DNA from: Planctomycetaceae bacterium | Lineage (GTDB): Bacteria; Planctomycetota; Planctomycetia; Pirellulales; Pirellulaceae | DNA length: 11,311 nt | Direction: 5' to 3' | Assembly (NCBI GenBank): GCA_007129635.1 | Contig: SKVE01000627.1 | Span: 1-11,311 of the forward strand | Part shown: one piece after another, positions 6,892 to 11,311 of the stretch | Position numbering within the stretch: position 1 is the stretch's first letter | How the letters are laid out: each line of letters begins with the position of its first letter | Made by a program: the position numbers and the translations under genes | Notes under the pieces: generated by a model | The model's database searches: none | Told to the model about the DNA's origin: nothing | The model's input: the letters and a program-made list of their open reading frames with translations, nothing else

Positions 6892-7176
6892 GTTTCTCAG
6901 AAACTGATCTTTGGGGGATTGTCCACACATCGTAAATTAGTACACAATTGGGGAGTTCGGAATCTGCAGGACGTTTTCGATGACTCGATAAAAAGCTCGG
7001 TGGGGAAGGGCGTTGAATATCGAGGGACAAGCACTTCGTACCAGCCTGATCGGCCGGTTGTCGGGGTGTCGGCTTGGCGCCTGTCCCATCGTTCAACGGC
7101 CCTGCATCCCTCATTGGCAGCATTCGGCTGCACGGCGATTTTCTCACCGAGCGATACTTAGGGAGCTTGAGGCAAC
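6892..7176 (+). other. Gap before srfC-like gene with a possible structured leader
   Basis: These 285 bases hold no recognisable gene. An 80-codon frame (6919-7161) lacks motifs and a ribosome site and is taken as chance. A two-part inverted repeat is visible: gttgaa (7012-7017) with ttcaac (7092-7097), and gggaca (7024-7029) with tgtccc (7082-7087), around a loop of about 52 bases. Base composition is more AT-rich at 6900-6950 than in the flanking genes, as expected of a promoter region. TTGGGG at 6911-6916 and TAAATT at 6933-6938 (16-base spacer) are a weak promoter candidate. Confidence 0.4.
7169..7172 (+). promoter_or_regulatory. Ribosome binding site of the srfC-like gene
   Basis: GAGG ends 4 bases before the GTG at 7177, and a second GGGAG lies at 7161-7165. 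An in-frame TGA at 7168-7170 makes the GTG the first possible start in this frame, so it fixes the upstream limit of the gene. Confidence 0.5.
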
Positions 7177-9741
7177 GTGGGTTTTCCAGACGATCGAGAC
7201 CGCCGCATTATCCGCTTGGCCGAAGACACCGAGAACCTGGCCACCGACATGGCGAATTGGGTTGCCGAGTTCAACGAGGCTCGGGTCCGGCAGGAGTTGC
7301 TGCCGGTACCCGCCAGTGACGAATTCGAGTTGACGCGACTACGGCGTCTGGCCTCGAACCTATACAGCTCGGCCAAAGTCCCGGTAGCGGCCGCGGTGTA
7401 CGGGCCTTCGCAGGTGGGCAAGAGTCTGTTTGTCGGACGCGTCCTGCAGGCCAGCAGCGACGATTACAGCCCGTTGGGCCGTGACGAACAAAACGGACCG
7501 CCGGCCTATTTCCAGTTCCTGTCGTTCGACACGGATTTGAACCCGCAGAGCGGCTCGAACGAAGCGACGGCGTTGGTGACGCGGTTCACGACCAAGGATC
7601 GGATCGCCGCCAACATTTCGCCCGAGTATCCCGTCATGGTTCGGGCGCTGACCCGCGCTCAGTGGTTGCGCGTGATGGCTCGAGGGTTTCATGTCGAGTG
7701 CGCGACGCCCGATCGAAATTGGACTCAGGATCAACTGGAGGATCTGTTCGACGAAATGGCCGGACGGTACTCCAGCACCGAAGTCGATCGGCGTTGGCGA
7801 TTGGATCTGCTGGATGCTTACGCCTACATGCGGGTCTGCGATCGCCGTGGCTTTCAGTCCAAAGAGTCGGTGCTGAACGGGTTGCTGACGCGTTATCCGC
7901 TGAGCGAGGACGGATACATCGCCACGGCGGCCAATCTATTCTGGGACAACTGGCCGTCGCTGACCCAATTGTTCATCCGCATCAACAACTTCTTGACCAG
8001 CATCCATACGGATGAACACGATCCGGCCATCCTGACGCACTGGGCGGGCGTGCGTTTTCTGTTGGACAGCCAGCGAGCCAAACTGCACGAGCGCCGCAAC
8101 TCGCGATGCTTCAAACACGTCGACTGGGCCGACATCCGTCTGGTGAACAGAGGCGGGTGGCATGTGCTGGAATTTAACGAAGGCCGCGGCGGTGGCAGTG
8201 AACAATTGGAGACCATCCAAGCCTCGATGCTGGAAATGGTCATGCCCGTGTTGCCGCATCGTTTGAACGAGGATTGGCGCAGGGTCATCGAGTCGATCGA
8301 CATCCTGGACATCCCCGGGATGCGTGCCGGACGGCAGGGCGCCGAGCAGGGAAAACGCCAGTCGGCCGACGCGATCGAAGAGCAGATGGAAATCGTCAAA
8401 CGGGGCAAAGTCGCCTATCTGTTCGAACGATATACCGAAGAGATGCTGATCCAGACGCTGCTGCTGCTGGCCCGCGGCGGCAACCTGGAGGTCACGGCCC
8501 AGATGAAATACCACATCGACAAGTGGGGACGAGCCCGGTACGGCGACGACGTGTGGCCCACCAAGGTCAAGGACACGCTGCCCGCCCTGTTCCTGGGGAT
8601 TACCGGGATTGACGAAGAATTCCGGAACCGGGACGAATATGCCGACTCGATGCTGTACAACACCCGCTTGGCTCAACTGGCCGACGCCTTGGGCGAAGTC
8701 ATGACGGATTTCGGCGGCGAGGGCCGATCGTTCAACAATGTCTTCCCCATCCGTTATCCCGGCACGTGGGATGCTGATTCCGAGCAGCGTGAAAAGGCTG
8801 GAGTGGAGAAATGGGAAAGAGCCAAAGAGGCTTTCCTGAGCGCTCCCATGGTGCAGACCTACGTGGCCGACGCCGCCAGCAAGTGGTCGGCGGCGATCAC
8901 CGACGGCGACGGCTGCCTGTCGTTGATCAGCCGCGCTTGGCGGGAAGTCACCACGGCTCATAAGAAACAGGAACAACTGGAGACGCAGATCAAGGAAGCC
9001 CGCAGCCGATTGATGCAACTGGCCCAGGGTTGGGCGGTCAACGCTGACACCAATATCGACCGCGAGCAGCGCAAGGCGATCGGCGACAAGATCCTGGAGT
9101 GGCTGAAGGCGAACCCGCAAGCCATCTACGACCGCGTGCAGGTGTTGGAAAAGACGCTGGGCTTCGAGGATGGTGACCAGTTCATCCTGTCGGATTTCGC
9201 CGATGTCCCGGCACGTGCCGGCGTCGGGCGGCCGGAACCTCTGGAAAAGCGGTTTCCCAAGCGATTACAAGAGTATTTTCACGAATGGGCCACGGTCACG
9301 ACGGTCGAGCGTTGGGAACAGCACACCCGGGCCAACCCGCAAGGTGGGCCCTGGCTGGGTTCCGAGGAATTTGGGCAGTTCACCCGATTCTTGCGCGATG
9401 CGTTGTGTTCCAAGGGTAGTTTCCAGGAAATCAATCAGCAATTGCTGAAGGTCGTCAACCTGAAACTACGTGATGAATCGGCCAAGCGACGAGCCCGGCG
9501 CAAGTACGTCGGAATCATGATGAACGATTACGTGCTGAACCCCGGACCCAGCGACGAACCGATCGAGCCGGTGGAAGAAGCGGACCCGGAGAACTTCGGG
9601 CTGATGGCATCCCTGCTGACGCGGTGGACCAGCCGCTTGCCCGAGTTCCTGGCATCCGGGGCCGGGCTGGAGGTCCGGGTTCCGCCAGGCAACATGGAAT
9701 TGACCGAAATCATTCAGCGATACGAAAATCCGCCGGCCTGA
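7177..9741 (+). CDS. SrfC-like P-loop GTPase-type protein (putative virulence factor family)
   Basis: This 854-residue protein matches the SrfC / putative bacterial virulence factor family by layout and by its SrfB neighbour. Walker A (G1) is GPSQVGKS at 76-83. A dynamin-like G3 is seen as IDILDIPG at 374-381, with Asp378 and Gly381. Between them lies an unusually long stretch of about 290 residues that includes a Thr-containing ATALVTRF segment (130-137), a possible G2. The expected G4 (N/TKxD) appears as ITGID (475-479), with Gly in place of Lys, so guanine specificity or even GTP use is uncertain. The C-terminal half is mainly helical, with a likely coiled-coil segment near 585-615 and a basic stretch KRRARRK at 770-776. 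No signal peptide or membrane segment was seen, so it is probably cytoplasmic and may be recruited to the membrane. The start is GTG, directly after an in-frame stop. The srfB-like gene begins 48 bases downstream, so the two are likely cotranscribed. Confidence 0.82.
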   Translation: MGFPDDRDRRIIRLAEDTENLATDMANWVAEFNEARVRQELLPVPASDEFELTRLRRLASNLYSSAKVPVAAAVYGPSQVGKSLFVGRVLQASSDDYSPLGRDEQNGPPAYFQFLSFDTDLNPQSGSNEATALVTRFTTKDRIAANISPEYPVMVRALTRAQWLRVMARGFHVECATPDRNWTQDQLEDLFDEMAGRYSSTEVDRRWRLDLLDAYAYMRVCDRRGFQSKESVLNGLLTRYPLSEDGYIATAANLFWDNWPSLTQLFIRINNFLTSIHTDEHDPAILTHWAGVRFLLDSQRAKLHERRNSRCFKHVDWADIRLVNRGGWHVLEFNEGRGGGSEQLETIQASMLEMVMPVLPHRLNEDWRRVIESIDILDIPGMRAGRQGAEQGKRQSADAIEEQMEIVKRGKVAYLFERYTEEMLIQTLLLLARGGNLEVTAQMKYHIDKWGRARYGDDVWPTKVKDTLPALFLGITGIDEEFRNRDEYADSMLYNTRLAQLADALGEVMTDFGGEGRSFNNVFPIRYPGTWDADSEQREKAGVEKWERAKEAFLSAPMVQTYVADAASKWSAAITDGDGCLSLISRAWREVTTAHKKQEQLETQIKEARSRLMQLAQGWAVNADTNIDREQRKAIGDKILEWLKANPQAIYDRVQVLEKTLGFEDGDQFILSDFADVPARAGVGRPEPLEKRFPKRLQEYFHEWATVTTVERWEQHTRANPQGGPWLGSEEFGQFTRFLRDALCSKGSFQEINQQLLKVVNLKLRDESAKRRARRKYVGIMMNDYVLNPGPSDEPIEPVEEADPENFGLMASLLTRWTSRLPEFLASGAGLEVRVPPGNMELTEIIQRYENPPA

Positions 9742-9789
9742 ACACCGGCCAGTCGCATTCGGAACCTTTGCCAGTAGCGAAAGAAATTC

Positions 9790-11311
9790 ATGCATATCTT
9801 GTTCGCCAATACCGGAGTCCAGGTAGTTTGCATCCCCCTCCAATCCGGTCGACGCTACACGACAGCTCAGATCGGTTACGGCTGGCAGCACTGCCGCTGC
9901 AAAGCCGAAGAGGCCGAGGACGACCGCGACGACGAAGAAGAACCGGAGGTCGAGGTCTATCCGTACATCCAATGGCAGATTATCCAGTCGCATGTCAGCA
10001 AACTGTTTTTGGCTGTCGATACCAGCCTGGGCGATCCCGACATCGGTTTCTTCAGCGACCCCTCGTCCCTGGCCGGCGATTTCCACGTCAAGCTGCCTCA
10101 CCTGCTGGACAGCAACAACCAGCCCCTTCCTGGATTGCCGTCGATCGAATTATGCCTGCGAGCGGCGACGGCGACGGCGGGCGAGGCCAAGCCGGTGCAT
10201 ATCGTCGTCGATTTCGGTAACAGCCGCACCGGTGCCCTGCTGGTCGAGATGGCGGGCGAGGTAGCTCAATCGGCGGAAATGCTGCCTTTCGAGCTGATCA
10301 ACCGCTACGGACTGGATCATTTCAGCGACGAAGGCGAACAGGCAGGCAAGCCCAGTGCGCGATGGTTTTCGTCCAAAACACGCTGGGCCAATACACCGTA
10401 TCCCGAACCGCCGGAGATGACCAAAAAAGAGTTTTATCGCGAAACGAAGAAGGGGTTGTTCGGCGGCAAGAAGCAGGTCAAACGCGAACGGGAAACCTAC
10501 GTGCGACCGCCGCTGTTCGACGACTGGTCCATGGTGCGAATGGGTCACGAGGTGGACGAGATCTCCCAGATCATGCATGCCAAAGGGGATTTTCGAACCG
10601 GGGTCAGTTCGCCGAAACGTTACCTGTGGGCCGATGACGACAGTTGGCTGGAAGGCGCCTTCTGGTACATGGCCGATCCACACGACCGTGTCGGCAACAG
10701 TGAATTCGCGGCCAAATTGCACGGCCCGCTGCTGAAGTTCATCCACGAAGACGACCGCGACTTCTTGATCGAAAAGGAAGACCCGCGGGAGGAAGCCTAC
10801 GCCCAGATGGTGCCGACCAAGCCAGTGCACGCGCCCCGTTGTCTGATGACCGCGGCTATCTACGAATTGCTGTGCCAGGCATTCGAGTATATCAATTCGT
10901 ACGGTTACCGTAGCCGCACCGATGATTCGGCCCGGACTCGCGAAATCCACAGCCTGACGATGACCTTTCCCAGCGGCATGTTTCAAGATGAGAAAAAACG
11001 TTTTCAACTGCAGTGCCAAAAGGCGATCGCCATCTACGCTCGTACCGTGGGCAAGTATCAGCGAGTCCGACCGCAGTTGACGTTTAGCATCGACGAAGCC
11101 AGCGCGGTCCACCTGACGTATATCTGGGCCGAATTGCGCATGCTGGGACAGGATCCGCGACTTTGGTTCGCCGCGTTGGCTCGCGATCACAGCACCTCCA
11201 AAGACACCCCGTGGGACGCTGCGGAAAACGGCAACGCCAAACAGGCGATCGGGGCGGTCCCCGCAGCGCGGCGCCGCGGCGCCGCTTCATCACGCGGGAT
11301 CGCGCGGCCCG
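9790..11311 (+). CDS. SrfB-like protein with ASKHA ATPase motif (5' part, runs off the window)
   Basis: The frame is open from ATG 9790 to the right edge (507 codons, no stop). SrfB proteins are usually about 1000 residues, so roughly half is present. Residues 138-149 read IVVDFGNSRTGA, the phosphate-1 loop of the actin/Hsp70/hexokinase (ASKHA) fold, with Asp141 as the expected metal-contacting residue. Before it lies a domain of about 135 residues with an acidic stretch (39-55, rich in Glu/Asp). A basic stretch (212-234, rich in Lys/Arg) and conserved-looking blocks such as SSPKRYLW and HSLTMTFPSGM follow. The phosphate-2 DIGGGT-type motif expected later is not reached. The residues from about 490 on (GAVPAARRRGAASSRGIARP) do not resemble the rest and may reflect a sequence error. 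No membrane segment or signal peptide was seen. Together with the SrfC-like product it probably forms a cytoplasmic nucleotide-driven complex; this is inferred from known srfABC gene order and not from activity. Confidence 0.82.
   Translation, partial: MHILFANTGVQVVCIPLQSGRRYTTAQIGYGWQHCRCKAEEAEDDRDDEEEPEVEVYPYIQWQIIQSHVSKLFLAVDTSLGDPDIGFFSDPSSLAGDFHVKLPHLLDSNNQPLPGLPSIELCLRAATATAGEAKPVHIVVDFGNSRTGALLVEMAGEVAQSAEMLPFELINRYGLDHFSDEGEQAGKPSARWFSSKTRWANTPYPEPPEMTKKEFYRETKKGLFGGKKQVKRERETYVRPPLFDDWSMVRMGHEVDEISQIMHAKGDFRTGVSSPKRYLWADDDSWLEGAFWYMADPHDRVGNSEFAAKLHGPLLKFIHEDDRDFLIEKEDPREEAYAQMVPTKPVHAPRCLMTAAIYELLCQAFEYINSYGYRSRTDDSARTREIHSLTMTFPSGMFQDEKKRFQLQCQKAIAIYARTVGKYQRVRPQLTFSIDEASAVHLTYIWAELRMLGQDPRLWFAALARDHSTSKDTPWDAAENGNAKQAIGAVPAARRRGAASSRGIARP
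11268..11285. repeat. 18-bp perfect GC palindrome at the window edge
   Basis: The bases gcggcgccgcggcgccgc equal their own reverse complement. They lie inside the srfB-like frame, in the most GC-rich stretch of the window (about 11250-11311), where the protein reading turns into Ala/Arg-rich sequence. It could be a real local feature or an assembly or read artefact. Confidence 0.85.

Noticed and set aside
7936..9120. 394-codon open frame on the minus strand
   Set aside because: Antisense to the srfC-like gene, with no motif. Long antisense frames are common in GC-rich coding DNA.
10150..11190. 346-codon open frame on the minus strand
   Set aside because: It is the antisense shadow of the srfB-like gene. 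The plus strand carries the ASKHA motif and SrfB-like blocks, while the minus frame has no recognisable domain.

Overview
The window reads as chromosomal DNA from a planctomycete, most likely of the Pirellulales type. This is an inference from high GC, weak or absent Shine-Dalgarno signals before several genes, long gaps rich in inverted repeats, and large proteins that combine bacterial Ig-like (Big2) folds, a PDZ domain and Pro/Ala-rich tails. No database search was possible. No rRNA, tRNA, CRISPR array, complete insertion sequence or phage gene was seen.

Layout. Positions 1-129 hold short palindromes downstream of hisD. hisD (histidinol dehydrogenase) lies on the minus strand at 130-1497, with all expected zinc ligands and catalytic residues. 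A gap of about 920 bp (1498-2418) separates it from the divergent plus-strand genes. This gap holds a near-perfect 24-bp inverted repeat, three related GC-rich hairpins about 67 bp apart, a frameshifted C-terminal gene remnant, and a sigma70-like promoter at 2342-2370.

From there to the right edge all four genes are on the plus strand: a PP2C-like (PPM) protein phosphatase (2419-3378); a 1102-residue single-pass membrane protein with a cytoplasmic N-terminal domain and an outer part of Big2-like, PDZ and Pro/Ala-rich regions (3583-6891); a P-loop GTPase-like protein of the SrfC / putative virulence factor family (7177-9741); and the first 507 codons of a SrfB-like protein with an actin/Hsp70-type (ASKHA) nucleotide-binding motif (9790 to the edge).

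The four genes look like one functional cassette. A cytoplasmic ATPase-like partner (SrfB) and a large GTPase-like partner (SrfC) sit next to a membrane protein facing the envelope and a phosphatase that could reset phosphorylation. SrfB and SrfC are known as neighbours in the srfABC loci of proteobacteria, where their biochemical role is still unclear. Their pairing here with a PP2C enzyme and a Big2/PDZ membrane protein is the most interesting part of the window. The last 50 or so bases are extremely GC-rich, contain an 18-bp perfect palindrome and read poorly as SrfB, so the right edge may be unreliable.
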